64,000 nucleotides of DNA from Bacillus paramycoides. Its GTDB lineage: Bacteria; Bacillota; Bacilli; Bacillales; Bacillaceae_G. Position 1 is the first letter of the stretch, and the number at the start of each line of letters is the position of its first letter. This document shows positions 51,604 to 60,262 of this stretch, piece after piece. A model generated the notes under the pieces. That model was not told the origin of the DNA. It did not search any database and worked only from the letters and a program-made list of their open reading frames with translations. The translations under genes and the position numbers were made by a program. The stretch lies in the NCBI RefSeq assembly GCF_001884235.1, contig NZ_MAOI01000101.1, positions 124,001-188,000 on the forward strand. Direction: 5' to 3'.

Positions 51604-52801
51604 ACGGTAAAAATACAATCCATCCAATTAATAATATGAAAATAACTCCAATGATTACTGCTGACAATAAATAAAACTGAGAAAGTATAACTGTCCCGTA
51701 TATAATTATCGCTGGAAGTAATAAATAACGATTTATCTTCCATCTTAACAATAGTAATTTTCCTTCGTCACAATATAAATGAAGGAACATTTTCTTCGTG
51801 AATTCATTCCAATAATCACGTGCATAGTGAGCAATTGCAAGTAAAGCAAATACAAGAATAATAGCTGTTATCCACCTCGGAGTCACGATAATACTTACAC
51901 TACTTATTAATACAATTTGAACATAAAACATTAAAGCACTACTTGTACGCAAAAATTCTTTTAAAAAAGATTCAATAATGCGTGAATCAGCTTTTTTACC
52001 TAATATTTTTTTAGAATGAGGGAACATCCACGGTTTTTTATTCGAATTACTCGGTTTCGCCGCATGTCCACCAACTTGCATAATCCCTCTCGTCCAGCGC
52101 ATACTTTCTTCTTTTTCTTTCTCGACTTCTTTAAAAAAGTAATTTTTATAATTCATCTTTTCTTTTACTAAGACTACAGTAAGTAAAGCTGCTAGACCGA
52201 TAAAGAGTATGGAGAACAGTGGATTTTTATAAATGAAAAATAAACTGATTCCAAAGAAAATTAATCCAAAAGAAAATAGAACATTTTTTATAATCCATAA
52301 AACCCATCGTTTCCCTACACGTACATTTATGAATCTCATCAACAACGATAACATAAATCGAAAAACAGTAAAGAAAATCCAAAATAGTACGATTTGTATA
52401 ATTGTCGCTCCCATACTTTTCATCAATAGCGGTAGCATAATGAATACTACAATTACGTTCGTTATTGCAATCCGAATAAACGTATATATCATGCCGAACT
52501 TCATTAATCTTTGCATATGATTTGGGTACGAAATTAAAAATAAACTATCTGCTTGCTCAAAAAATGAGCGAACTCCTCTTGAAAATGTAACAAAGTAAAA
52601 CGCGAGTAAACCTAATCCAAAATAAACGGTCTCTTCCATAGATATTTCCTTCATCCAAAGTGAACGATAATATATCCCCATAAATATAAGTGCTGGAATA
52701 ATAATATATAACGCTACTGTCCAATCAGCTACAGAACGAATTGACTTCCATTTTCTTTGCAATTCATGACGTAGCCTTTTATTAAACTGTTGTTTAATCA
52801 T
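51602..52801 (-). CDS. EcsB/YthQ-type ABC transporter permease
   Basis: 399 aa with about nine membrane segments. A long cytoplasmic stretch in the middle ('EKEKEESMRWTRGIMQVGGHAAKPSNSNKKPWMFPHSKKILG') and the opening 'KRLRHELQRKWKSIRSVADW' resemble EcsB. In B. subtilis EcsAB affects secretion, competence and regulated proteolysis. It overlaps the ATPase gene by eight bases, so both are co-translated. Whether this is EcsB itself or the YthQ paralogue cannot be settled from the sequence. Confidence 0.8.
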   Translation of the reverse strand: MIKQQFNKRLRHELQRKWKSIRSVADWTVALYIIIPALIFMGIYYRSLWMKEISMEETVYFGLGLLAFYFVTFSRGVRSFFEQADSLFLISYPNHMQRLMKFGMIYTFIRIAITNVIVVFIMLPLLMKSMGATIIQIVLFWIFFTVFRFMLSLLMRFINVRVGKRWVLWIIKNVLFSFGLIFFGISLFFIYKNPLFSILFIGLAALLTVVLVKEKMNYKNYFFKEVEKEKEESMRWTRGIMQVGGHAAKPSNSNKKPWMFPHSKKILGKKADSRIIESFLKEFLRTSSALMFYVQIVLISSVSIIVTPRWITAIILVFALLAIAHYARDYWNEFTKKMFLHLYCDEGKLLLLRWKINRYLLLPAIIIYGTVILSQFYLLSAVIIGVIFILLIGWIVFLP

Positions 52802-53504
52802 GCTGCTCCCGCCTTACAATTGCATCAAAACAATCTAACAGTGTGCTTCCTGGCATCTCTGCTAACGATTGTATCGCCTCTAAATGCCCATCTGCTACTA
52901 AAATACCTTGCGAAATGAGTAAAAACCTTTCGCAAATTCGTTCAGCTGTATCTAGTACGTGTGTACAAAGTAAAATTCCTGCGCCCCGCTCTTTTTCTTT
53001 ATATAAATAGTTTAAAAATTCTCGAGTTGCCACTGGATCTAAACCGATAAAAGGCTCATCAATAATATAAAAATCCGGTTCCGTTAAAAACGCGAGTATT
53101 AGCATCGATTTTTGTTTCATACCTTTTGAAAACTTCGATATGTATTCATGTATATGTTTTTCCATTCGGAACGTATGTAATAATCCCTTTGCCCTATCCT
53201 CCCAGCTTCCTACTTCATTTCCACGTGCAGCCATTAACAATTCAATATGCTCCCATAAAGTTAAATATTCATAATACGTCGGATGCTCTGGTACATATGC
53301 ATATGGATTTTTCTTTTCACCAAACGAGATTTCACCATCCATATTGACAAGTAAACCGAGTATCGATTTAATTGTCGTACTCTTTCCTGCGCCATTTGCG
53401 CCAATAAGAGCAACTAACTCTCCTTTTTCAATTGCAAATGCAATATCATGAACTGTCTTTTCACCAATTTCATATCCGGCTGAACGGATATTCACTTCTA
53501 GCAT
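52794..53504 (-). CDS. EcsA/YthP-type ABC transporter ATP-binding protein
   Basis: 236 aa from ATG 53504 after GAAGGGG; an upstream in-frame start lacks a ribosome site. Walker A GANGAGKST, signature 'FSKGMKQKSMLI' (K in place of G-Q, as in EcsA), Walker B 'FYIIDEPFIGLD', switch 'LLCTHVLDTAERIC'. The 'SKGMKQK' form is characteristic of the EcsA group. Powers the permease encoded by the overlapping downstream gene. Confidence 0.86.
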   Translation of the reverse strand: MLEVNIRSAGYEIGEKTVHDIAFAIEKGELVALIGANGAGKSTTIKSILGLLVNMDGEISFGEKKNPYAYVPEHPTYYEYLTLWEHIELLMAARGNEVGSWEDRAKGLLHTFRMEKHIHEYISKFSKGMKQKSMLILAFLTEPDFYIIDEPFIGLDPVATREFLNYLYKEKERGAGILLCTHVLDTAERICERFLLISQGILVADGHLEAIQSLAEMPGSTLLDCFDAIVRREQHD

Positions 53505-53670
53505 ACATTCCCCTTCTTTCCATTTACAATACAATCAAGGAAAATGATAACATATCCCTCTTAATATAGTATTATACCATTTCTAAAATATTTGTTTCGG
53601 TAGCAGGAAAAAACACATTTTAACAGAATATTTAATGTTTGAAGTTTTTAATTTAAATGGAGTTGATCAT

Positions 53671-54102
53671 ATGTCATTTCAAATTCGTGAAGCAGTCATA
53701 AATGATATAGATACATTATGTTCTCTTACAAAAGAGTTAAAAGGCTCTTTTATATCACATGAGGATATGAAAAATCGTTTGCAATTTGTGAGAACGAGTC
53801 CTTTTGATTTTTTATATGTTTACGAAGAAGACAATACTATTTTCGGATTACTAGGATTTCGTATACGCGAGAACTTAGAGGATGTAACGCGTTATGGCGA
53901 GATTTCAATTATTAGCGTAGATTCTACAATACGCCGAAAAGGTATCGGACAAGTTTTAATGGATTATGCAGAACAATTAGCAAAGAAGCATAATTGCATT
54001 GGAACGTGGCTAGTTAGTGGTACAAATAGATTAGAAGCTCATCCTTTTTATAAAAAATTAGGATATGAAGTAAATGGATATCGATTTGTTAAACATTTTT
54101 AA
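53671..54102 (+). CDS. GNAT family N-acetyltransferase
   Basis: 143 aa from ATG 53671, eight bases after GGAG; the frame extends 12 codons upstream without a site. 'EISIISVDSTIRRKGIGQVLMDYAEQLA' is motif A with R-R-K-G-I-G, and 'LEAHPFYKKLGYEVNGYRFVK' is motif B. Acetylates an amine substrate that is not known. Followed after 29 bases by a HAD phosphatase gene on the same strand, perhaps one operon. Confidence 0.85.
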   Translation: MSFQIREAVINDIDTLCSLTKELKGSFISHEDMKNRLQFVRTSPFDFLYVYEEDNTIFGLLGFRIRENLEDVTRYGEISIISVDSTIRRKGIGQVLMDYAEQLAKKHNCIGTWLVSGTNRLEAHPFYKKLGYEVNGYRFVKHF

Positions 54103-54131
54103 ACTACATACACATAGAAAGGGCTGTAACT

Positions 54132-54659
54132 ATGAACAACATCGAAGCAATTTTCATTGATCGTGACGGAACAATTGGAGGTGATACTACAATACATTAT
54201 CCAGGCTCTTTCACATTATTTCCTTTTACGAAGGAATCTTTACAAAAATTAAAAGCTCAAAATATAAAACTTTTCTCTTTTACGAATCAACCGGGTATCG
54301 CAGATGGAAAAGCGACTGTAAATGATTTTACGAAAGAGTTAATAGAGTTTGGTTTTGATGATATTTACCTTTGTCCTCATAAACATGGTGAAGGATGTGA
54401 ATGCCGCAAACCAGGCACAGGGATGCTCCTGCAAGCAGCGGAAAAACATGGGCTTAATTTAACAAAATGCGCTATAATTGGTGATCGCTGGACTGATATT
54501 GTTGCTGGTGCAAAAGTAAATGCAACGACAATATTAGTTCAAACTGGCGCTGGATATGACGCCTTACATACGTACCGAGATAAATGGGCGCATATTGAGC
54601 CGAATTACATTGCAGAAAACTTTGAAGATGCTACGAATTGGATATTAAATCAACGATAA
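54132..54659 (+). CDS. HAD-IIIA family phosphatase (HisB-N/GmhB-like)
   Basis: 175 aa. Motif 1 'IFIDRDGTIGGDTT' (nucleophile D and acid D), motif 2 'FSFTNQPGI', and motif 4 'IIGDRWTDIVAGAKV'. A zinc-binding type loop is present: 'CPHKHGEGCECRKPGTGML', with C-x-H and C-x-C as in GmhB/histidinol-phosphatase. Dephosphorylates a sugar or histidinol phosphate; no histidine or heptose genes are near. Ribosome site AAAGGGCT is about 10 bases away. Confidence 0.86.
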   Translation: MNNIEAIFIDRDGTIGGDTTIHYPGSFTLFPFTKESLQKLKAQNIKLFSFTNQPGIADGKATVNDFTKELIEFGFDDIYLCPHKHGEGCECRKPGTGMLLQAAEKHGLNLTKCAIIGDRWTDIVAGAKVNATTILVQTGAGYDALHTYRDKWAHIEPNYIAENFEDATNWILNQR

Positions 54660-54736
54660 GATAAGTTAAATTTTTCCTCATAACTTTCTCCTTTTGACTA
54701 TTCTTTTCCTAAATGCCAAAAGGTATGAAAAATAAT

Positions 54737-54773
54737 AAAAGCTCAGCCTACGAAAAGAGTAGGCCGAGCTTTT
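54737..54773. terminator. Bidirectional terminator, HAD gene / GNAT gene
   Basis: AAAAGCTC-A-GCCTAC pairs with GTAGGC-C-GAGCTTTT around a GAAAAGA loop. Confidence 0.85.
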
Positions 54774-54783
54774 ATAGATTAGT

Positions 54784-55224
54784 TTAAAAAGTTAATTCAT
54801 AATGGAAATAACGATTATCTCTCAAATATCCATTTTCAGCATATAATCGCTGTGCTGATAAATTATCAATTTCTGTTTGTAGTTTTAAACCTTTTGCACC
54901 ATTTTCTAATGCGAACGTTTTAGCAGCTTCCAGCAACTTTTTACCCGTTCCTGCCCCGCGTTTCTTCGCTTGTACAAATAAGTCATTTAATATCCATAAT
55001 TCTTTCATCGAAATAGATGAGAATGATGGATATAATTGTGTGAAACCAATATATTCCCCGTCTTCTACCGCTACAAAAATGACTGATTCTTTTCGCTCAA
55101 TTCGATTTCGTAAAAATGCTTTTGCTCCTTCAATATCGGAATCTTGTCGATAAAATACGCGATAGTTATTAAAAACAGATGCTAGTCCATCTAAATCTGC
55201 AATTGTTGCTTCATATATTCTCAT
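54784..55224 (-). CDS. GNAT family N-acetyltransferase
   Basis: 146 aa from ATG 55224, right after GGAG and overlapping the TrmO-family stop by four bases (ATGA). 'ELWILNDLFVQAKKRGAGTGKKLLEAAKTFA' carries motif A (R-G-A-G-T-G) and 'NLSAQRLYAENGYLRDNRYFHYEL' motif B. It resembles acetyltransferases acting on amino compounds; the substrate is unknown. Translationally coupled to the upstream tRNA methyltransferase-like gene. Confidence 0.86.
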   Translation of the reverse strand: MRIYEATIADLDGLASVFNNYRVFYRQDSDIEGAKAFLRNRIERKESVIFVAVEDGEYIGFTQLYPSFSSISMKELWILNDLFVQAKKRGAGTGKKLLEAAKTFALENGAKGLKLQTEIDNLSAQRLYAENGYLRDNRYFHYELTF

Positions 55225-55691
55225 TTTACTCCATTCCCCTTCCAATACTGCTTCATAATATCTGTTGCCCATTCGGGCTGTTTTATTTCTTCTCTCGGTA
55301 TAAACTCTTTCATAACAGGCTTTATATCCAAAATAGGTGTGCCATCGATTGCGTCTAATCCTTCAACAACAATTGTTTTTCCATCTCTTCTTATCACTTT
55401 AACAATTGTCGCTCCTAGTCGATTCGGACGATTTTTTCCACGTTGTGCAAAAATCCCTACCTTTGGAAAATTACTATTATTTCTAGGGTGTCTAGCAGAA
55501 TACTGAATTTGTTCATCTGTTACTTTATGAAAATAGAAAATAACTTCAATATGAGAAAAATCTTCGATCCCTTGTATACTTTCCTCTGTATACGAATCAC
55601 TTAAAGTAATAAGTGATCTTATTTCTCCCCACTCATCATCTACTATTTCCTTTCTTTCATTATGTACAAATGCGATTGGTTGAACGAACAT
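55221..55691 (-). CDS. trmO: TrmO family tRNA (t6A37) N6-methyltransferase
   Basis: 156 aa from ATG 55691, seven bases after GAGGGGG; the ATG six bases upstream touches that site. 'GIEDFSHIEVIFYFH', 'RHPRNNSNFPKVGIFAQRGKNRPNRLGATIVKV' in outline, and 'DAIDGTPILDIKPVM' are the TrmO/UPF0066 signature blocks that bind S-adenosylmethionine and form the dimeric beta-barrel. In E. coli TrmO methylates t6A37 of tRNA-Thr. First gene of an operon with a GNAT acetyltransferase. Confidence 0.87.
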   Translation of the reverse strand: MFVQPIAFVHNERKEIVDDEWGEIRSLITLSDSYTEESIQGIEDFSHIEVIFYFHKVTDEQIQYSARHPRNNSNFPKVGIFAQRGKNRPNRLGATIVKVIRRDGKTIVVEGLDAIDGTPILDIKPVMKEFIPREEIKQPEWATDIMKQYWKGNGVK

Positions 55692-55766
55692 CCGCATTCC
55701 CCCTCAAATGTAACCACTTACATTATAAAATATTTTCTGAATGTTTTCCACTTACACGGTCATTGT

Positions 55767-56477
55767 TTACATAATAAAATTATCTTCATCTTCTAAAGAC
55801 ATATTCACAGCCTCAACTGCATGTATGCGGGCTGTGTCAAATAAAGGAACTAATGCATCTTCCTGTTTTACTAATAGTCCTATTTCTGTACACCCTAATA
55901 TAATGCCTTTTGCTCCTCTTTGCGCCAAATCTTCCATTACATTTTTAAAATACTCCCTTGATTGTGGGGTTATTTTTCCTAGGCATAATTCGTTATATAT
56001 TATTTTATTTACTCTCTCTCTATCCTCTTCTTTTGGTACAATTACTTTTATATCATTTTCTTCTATACGTATTTTATAGAAATCCTGCTCCATCGTGTAT
56101 TTTGTCCCAAGTAGACCAACTGATTGAATTCTATGTTGTTTTATTTCCTTCGCTGTTGCATCAGCAATATGTAATATCGGAATACTGATTCTATTTTTTA
56201 TATGCTTAATAACTTTATGCATCGTGTTTGTACAAATTACTATAAAAGCAGCGCCACCCTTCTCCAAAGAAGATGCTGCATTTCCTAATACCTCTCCCGC
56301 TTTATCCCAATCTCCTTCAGATTGGTATCGTTCAATTTCTTCAAAGTCAACGCTGTAAAGAAGACATTTTGCTGAATGTAATCCACCTAATCTCATTTTT
56401 ATTTCTTCATTTATCATTTTGTAATACTCAGTAGTTGATTCCCAGCTCATTCCGCCAATAAGACCTATTAACTTCAT
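55767..56477 (-). CDS. Aspartate/glutamate racemase family protein
   Basis: 236 aa. 'LIGLIGGMSWESTTEYYKMINEE' is the family opening; the two catalytic cysteines lie in 'FIVICTNTMHKV' and 'IILGCTEIGLL'. PLP-independent racemase; the RacX/YgeA branch acts on several non-canonical amino acids, so the substrate is left open. Such racemases release D-amino acids involved in wall remodelling. GGAGG ribosome site. Single gene. Confidence 0.88.
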   Translation of the reverse strand: MKLIGLIGGMSWESTTEYYKMINEEIKMRLGGLHSAKCLLYSVDFEEIERYQSEGDWDKAGEVLGNAASSLEKGGAAFIVICTNTMHKVIKHIKNRISIPILHIADATAKEIKQHRIQSVGLLGTKYTMEQDFYKIRIEENDIKVIVPKEEDRERVNKIIYNELCLGKITPQSREYFKNVMEDLAQRGAKGIILGCTEIGLLVKQEDALVPLFDTARIHAVEAVNMSLEDEDNFIM

Positions 56478-56609
56478 ATATCCTCCTTCAAAATAACATT
56501 TTAAAAACGTGATTTATCATATAATTTATACATAATTAATCACGTTTAAATCCTATAAAAACAATAACCTTCCTCTAGTTATCTATTACATTTATAGTAG
56601 TTCTTTTTC

Positions 56610-56623
56610 ATTTCCGCGGAAAT
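56610..56623. other. Perfect 14-base palindrome downstream of the iron alcohol dehydrogenase
   Basis: ATTTCCGCGGAAAT lies 13 bases beyond the stop codon of the dehydrogenase gene. It may be a short terminator stem without a T-run or a protein-binding site. Purpose unknown. Confidence 0.3.
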
Positions 56624-56636
56624 AATTATAGAATAT

Positions 56637-57836
56637 TCAGAAAACAACCTTTGTGGTTATCTTATATTGATAATCAAAGCTTTTTCGATATAGCTCTTTT
56701 ATTTCATCATAAGATGGAACTCGTGGATTGTTACTTGGACTACCACTTGCAATAGCATCTTTCGCCATTTTAGAAATAGCATTTTCAAATTCACCTTCAT
56801 CGATTCCGTATTCTCTTAAATTAGGAATTCGAAGATCAAAGCAAAGTTTCTGAATTTCAGCAATCGTGTAGTTCGCCACTTCTTCATCAGAATACGAATA
56901 CAAATCTTTGTTTAAGCCACGTCCTACTTCAGCTAACCTTTCTACTGCATTCATTTTTGTAAACTCTAGAACTGTAGGTAATAGTATTGCATTCGATATT
57001 CCATGTGGCACATGGAATAATGCTCCTACAGGACGAGACATACCATGGACTAATGTAACAGAAGCATTTGAAAAAGCAATTCCAGCTTGCAATGAAGCAA
57101 TCATCAGTGCTTCTCTTGCTTCCATATTATCCCCATCCTCATATGCAAAACGTAAATATTTCATTATACTTTCAATAGCTGAAAGTGCGAGAACATCTGT
57201 TAGTGGTTGTGAAACTTTAGAAATATAAGCTTCAATCGCATGGCATAATGCATCTATTCCTGTTGCTGCAGTAATATGAGGTGGTACTGAACTTGTCAAA
57301 ATAGGGTCTATTATCGCCAATTGTGGGGTAAAGCTCGGATGCTTTATCATCATTTTCACATCCGTTTTTTTATTCGTAATTACAGCTACACTCGTTACTT
57401 CCGATCCAGTACCAGAAGTTGTTGGGATTGCAATAAGAGGTAATGGATCATTTTTTATTTCGATATCCTTTTGGACATATTCTTCAATTTCTCCACCATT
57501 TGTGTATAACACTGCTACTGCTTTCGCAGCATCAATACAACTTCCCCCGCCAATACCGATAATAAAATCACATTTTTCTTCTTTACAAATAGATAGCGCT
57601 TCTAATACGTGTAAATTTGTAGGCTCAGCGTTCACTTTATTATACGTAATAACTGTGATCCCTTTCGCATTTAATTGCTTCACACATCTTTCAACATACC
57701 CTAATTTCTCCATAATTGTATCACTAACTATGAAAGCCCTTTTCCCTAACTTCTTTGATTGCTCCCCTAGTTTTTCAAGCGAATTTCTCCCATATAATAC
57801 AGACTTCGGCATACGAAATTCAGCAACTTCTTGCAA
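56637..57836 (-). CDS. Iron-containing alcohol dehydrogenase
   Basis: 399 aa from TTG 57836, five bases after AGGGGTGG; the frame extends upstream without a site. 'IIGIGGGSCIDAAKAVAVLY' binds the dinucleotide; metal ligands are in 'GIDALCHAIEAYIS' and 'LVHGMSRPVGALFHVPHGISNAILL'. Family III dehydrogenases oxidise alcohols such as 1,3-propanediol, butanol or 4-hydroxybutyrate. Its neighbour on the same strand is a GntP-family organic acid permease, about 90 bases upstream, so a hydroxy-acid substrate is a reasonable guess. Confidence 0.87.
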   Translation of the reverse strand: MQEVAEFRMPKSVLYGRNSLEKLGEQSKKLGKRAFIVSDTIMEKLGYVERCVKQLNAKGITVITYNKVNAEPTNLHVLEALSICKEEKCDFIIGIGGGSCIDAAKAVAVLYTNGGEIEEYVQKDIEIKNDPLPLIAIPTTSGTGSEVTSVAVITNKKTDVKMMIKHPSFTPQLAIIDPILTSSVPPHITAATGIDALCHAIEAYISKVSQPLTDVLALSAIESIMKYLRFAYEDGDNMEAREALMIASLQAGIAFSNASVTLVHGMSRPVGALFHVPHGISNAILLPTVLEFTKMNAVERLAEVGRGLNKDLYSYSDEEVANYTIAEIQKLCFDLRIPNLREYGIDEGEFENAISKMAKDAIASGSPSNNPRVPSYDEIKELYRKSFDYQYKITTKVVF

Positions 57837-57924
57837 GTACTCCACCCCTTCTATTTCTAATAAATATTTTATTATATAAACTATCAATCTGATAAATCTT
57901 TTCTTTTCATCTATTAACTATTTA

Positions 57925-59364
57925 TTAATAGATTCCTGTTAAAGTATAGAACACGATGACTAAAAATACAGCAACCGTTTTCAAAATTGTAATAGCAAAT
58001 ATGTCTTTATATGACTGCTTATGTGTTAATCCTGTTACCGTTAGAATAGTAATAATTGCCCCATTATGTGGTAATGTATCCATTCCACCTGATGCCATTG
58101 ATACAATGCGATGCATAACTTCTAACGGAATGTTATATTGCGTTGCTGCAGCAATAAATTTATCTCCCATCGCACTTAAAACTATTCCCATTCCTCCTGA
58201 TGCTGACCCAGTAATCCCAGCCAAAATATTAGTTGTTACTGCTCCATTTACTAATGGATTCGTGAACGTTGCAGAGATGCTATCTCTCATAATCGCAAAT
58301 CCTGGAAGTGCTGCAATAACACCACCAAACCCAAACTCAGCTCCTGTATTCATTGTTGCAAGTAGTGCTCCCCCAATACTTGTATTCAATCCAGCTTGGA
58401 GTCCAGTTACTACTCGTTTCCAATATAATAAAAGCGTTGATAAAATCCCTATAATAAGTGCCAATTCTACAGACCAAATTCCAACTACCGCACTTAATTC
58501 AACTTTTCCAAATGCTTTCATACCAATAGCTGAGAAATCAAAGCCATTTGGATACCACTTTGGTATCATGATTGTGAAAACCTTATTCATTACACCTACT
58601 AAAATAAGTGGTATAAACGCAATTACTTGCTGTACTCTTGTGATTTCCATACCACTTAGTATCGGCATATCTTTTTGTTCTAATTGCAAAGATGCTGCCA
58701 TTTCAGACTTTCCATCGTTAAAGCCGAAGTATCCTTCTCCTGCAGCTTTTGCCTTCTTTCGCCTACTCTCTAAATATAGTAAACCTAACGTGAGAACAAA
58801 AATTGCTCCTACAATACCAAGTATCGGAGCTGCATAAATATCAGTTTTAAAAAAGGTTGTAGGTATTACATTTTGAATTTGTGGTGATCCAGGTAGTGCA
58901 TCCATTGTAAAAGTTACTGCTCCAAGAACGATTGTACCGGGAATTAACCGTTTTGGGATATCAGCTTGTCGAAACAATTTTGCTGCAAACGGATATACAG
59001 CGAATACAACTACATAAACACTTACACCGCTATATGTTAAAATAGCCCCCATTAAAACAATGGCTAAAATTGTACGCTTTTCCCCAACTAACTCTATAAT
59101 TGTCTTTGCAATAGAATCAGCAATACCTGACATTTCTACTACTTTACCAAAAATGGCTCCAAGCAAGAAAACAGGAAAATATAGTTTAATAAACCCTACC
59201 ATTTTCTCCATAAAAATATTAGAAAAGAAAGGTAATACATAACTAGGCTCTGTCAAAAATACCGCAAATAATGCAAAAATCGGTGCGAATAATATTACAG
59301 AAAATCCTCTATATGCTACAAACATGAGTAAACTAAGTGCTAATAAAATAATAACTAGCTCCAA
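57925..59364 (-). CDS. GntP family permease (hydroxy-acid/gluconate type)
   Basis: 479 aa with about twelve membrane segments. 'MDALPGSPQIQNVIPTTFFKT' and 'FTNPLVNGAVTTNILAGITGSASGGMGI' with 'SMASGGMDTLPHNGAIITIL' are GntP-type substrate regions. It is nearer to YxjC-type (short-chain hydroxy acid) carriers than to GntP proper. Start TTG 59364 follows AAAGGAGGGG. About 70 bases before it in the leader, a strong GAGGAGG precedes the two-codon ORF ATG AAA TAA. Probable operon with the iron alcohol dehydrogenase. Confidence 0.85.
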   Translation of the reverse strand: MELVIILLALSLLMFVAYRGFSVILFAPIFALFAVFLTEPSYVLPFFSNIFMEKMVGFIKLYFPVFLLGAIFGKVVEMSGIADSIAKTIIELVGEKRTILAIVLMGAILTYSGVSVYVVVFAVYPFAAKLFRQADIPKRLIPGTIVLGAVTFTMDALPGSPQIQNVIPTTFFKTDIYAAPILGIVGAIFVLTLGLLYLESRRKKAKAAGEGYFGFNDGKSEMAASLQLEQKDMPILSGMEITRVQQVIAFIPLILVGVMNKVFTIMIPKWYPNGFDFSAIGMKAFGKVELSAVVGIWSVELALIIGILSTLLLYWKRVVTGLQAGLNTSIGGALLATMNTGAEFGFGGVIAALPGFAIMRDSISATFTNPLVNGAVTTNILAGITGSASGGMGIVLSAMGDKFIAAATQYNIPLEVMHRIVSMASGGMDTLPHNGAIITILTVTGLTHKQSYKDIFAITILKTVAVFLVIVFYTLTGIY

Positions 59365-59434
59365 TTATACCCCTCCTTTTAAACTGAAAATTCAATCTTT
59401 TAATAATAAACTTCTGCTAACATCTCGTATCCTT

Positions 59435-59456
59435 TTATTTCATGACATTCCTCCTC
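59435..59456 (-). promoter_or_regulatory. Minimal leader ORF before the GntP-family gene
   Basis: Perfect GAGGAGG (59456-59450), six bases, then ATG AAA TAA (59443-59435) in the 5' leader. An overlapping ATG TCA TGA is also possible. Such mini-ORFs can stall or load ribosomes; a relic of an older start is the alternative. Confidence 0.4.
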
Positions 59457-59518
59457 TTTTTATAACAAATTTTTCATGCTAAAAATGTCTAATTATAACT
59501 ATTCGATTACATACGAAA

Positions 59519-59567
59519 AATCCCTTTAAACAAAAACGATTTCATCGTCATACGTTATAAAGGGATT
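59519..59567 (-). terminator. Terminator of the HAD/methyltransferase operon
   Basis: Minus strand: inner hairpin ACGAT-GAA-ATCGT followed by TTTTGTTT, inside an outer AATCCCTTT/AAAGGGATT stem followed by TTTTCG. Either can terminate. Confidence 0.7.
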
Positions 59568-59581
59568 GTTAGTTTCTCTTT

Positions 59582-60247
59582 TTATAGGTTTACCATACTT
59601 TTCTCTAAATAGAAGCTTTGCAACTCTTCGACATCTTTCACTATATAAGTCGCCCTAGCTTCACTCAGTTCTTTCTCACTTCCATAACCGTACAATACAC
59701 CAATAGAAGCGATTTCATTATTATTAGCCCCTATTATATCGTGCTTTCTATCTCCAATCATTACAATTTCTTCTTTTTTGAGTTCTTCATTTGTTTGTAA
59801 TATATGAGCAATTATTTCTTCCTTTTTTATTCTTGTCCCATCTAAATTGCTCCCAACAACCTCTTCAAAAAATGATGTTAACTGAAAGTGCTCTATTACT
59901 TGCTTTGCAAATATAGTAGGCTTTGAAGTTGCTACATACAAACGATTACCTGCATCTTTTAATTCTTGTAATAGAGTCGGAATCCCATCATATATTTTAT
60001 TTTCTAATAGACCGCTTTTCTTTAAATATTCCCGGAAATAAACGACAGCTTCCTCAACTTCTATTTCACTCATATTATATCTTTCTGCAAACGATTGTTG
60101 AATCGGTGGACCAATAAATGAATCTAACTCACTTATTTTCCCTTCTTCTATTCCCATCTTTTCTAACGCATATAGAACAGAGTTTATTATCCCTTCTTTC
60201 GGATCCGTTAATGTTCCATCTAAATCAAATAGAAAAGTTTTATACAT
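59582..60247 (-). CDS. HAD superfamily hydrolase (phosphoglycolate phosphatase-like)
   Basis: 221 aa. 'FLFDLDGTLTDPKEGI' holds the nucleophile and acid Asp residues, 'LYVATSKPT' motif 2, 'EEIVMIGDRKHDIIGANNN' motif 4. The helical cap (about 15-85) is of type C1, as in Gph and PpaX phosphatases. Substrate not determined; phosphoglycolate or pyrophosphate are candidates. Starts 15 bases after the methyltransferase gene ends, with GGAGG site, so they form an operon. Confidence 0.87.
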   Translation of the reverse strand: MYKTFLFDLDGTLTDPKEGIINSVLYALEKMGIEEGKISELDSFIGPPIQQSFAERYNMSEIEVEEAVVYFREYLKKSGLLENKIYDGIPTLLQELKDAGNRLYVATSKPTIFAKQVIEHFQLTSFFEEVVGSNLDGTRIKKEEIIAHILQTNEELKKEEIVMIGDRKHDIIGANNNEIASIGVLYGYGSEKELSEARATYIVKDVEELQSFYLEKSMVNL

Positions 60248-60262
60248 GTTTCATTCCTCCAC

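Noticed and set aside
57956-58837. 293-codon open frame on the plus strand
   Set aside because: Antisense shadow of the GntP-family gene; long only because of the third-position bias of that gene.
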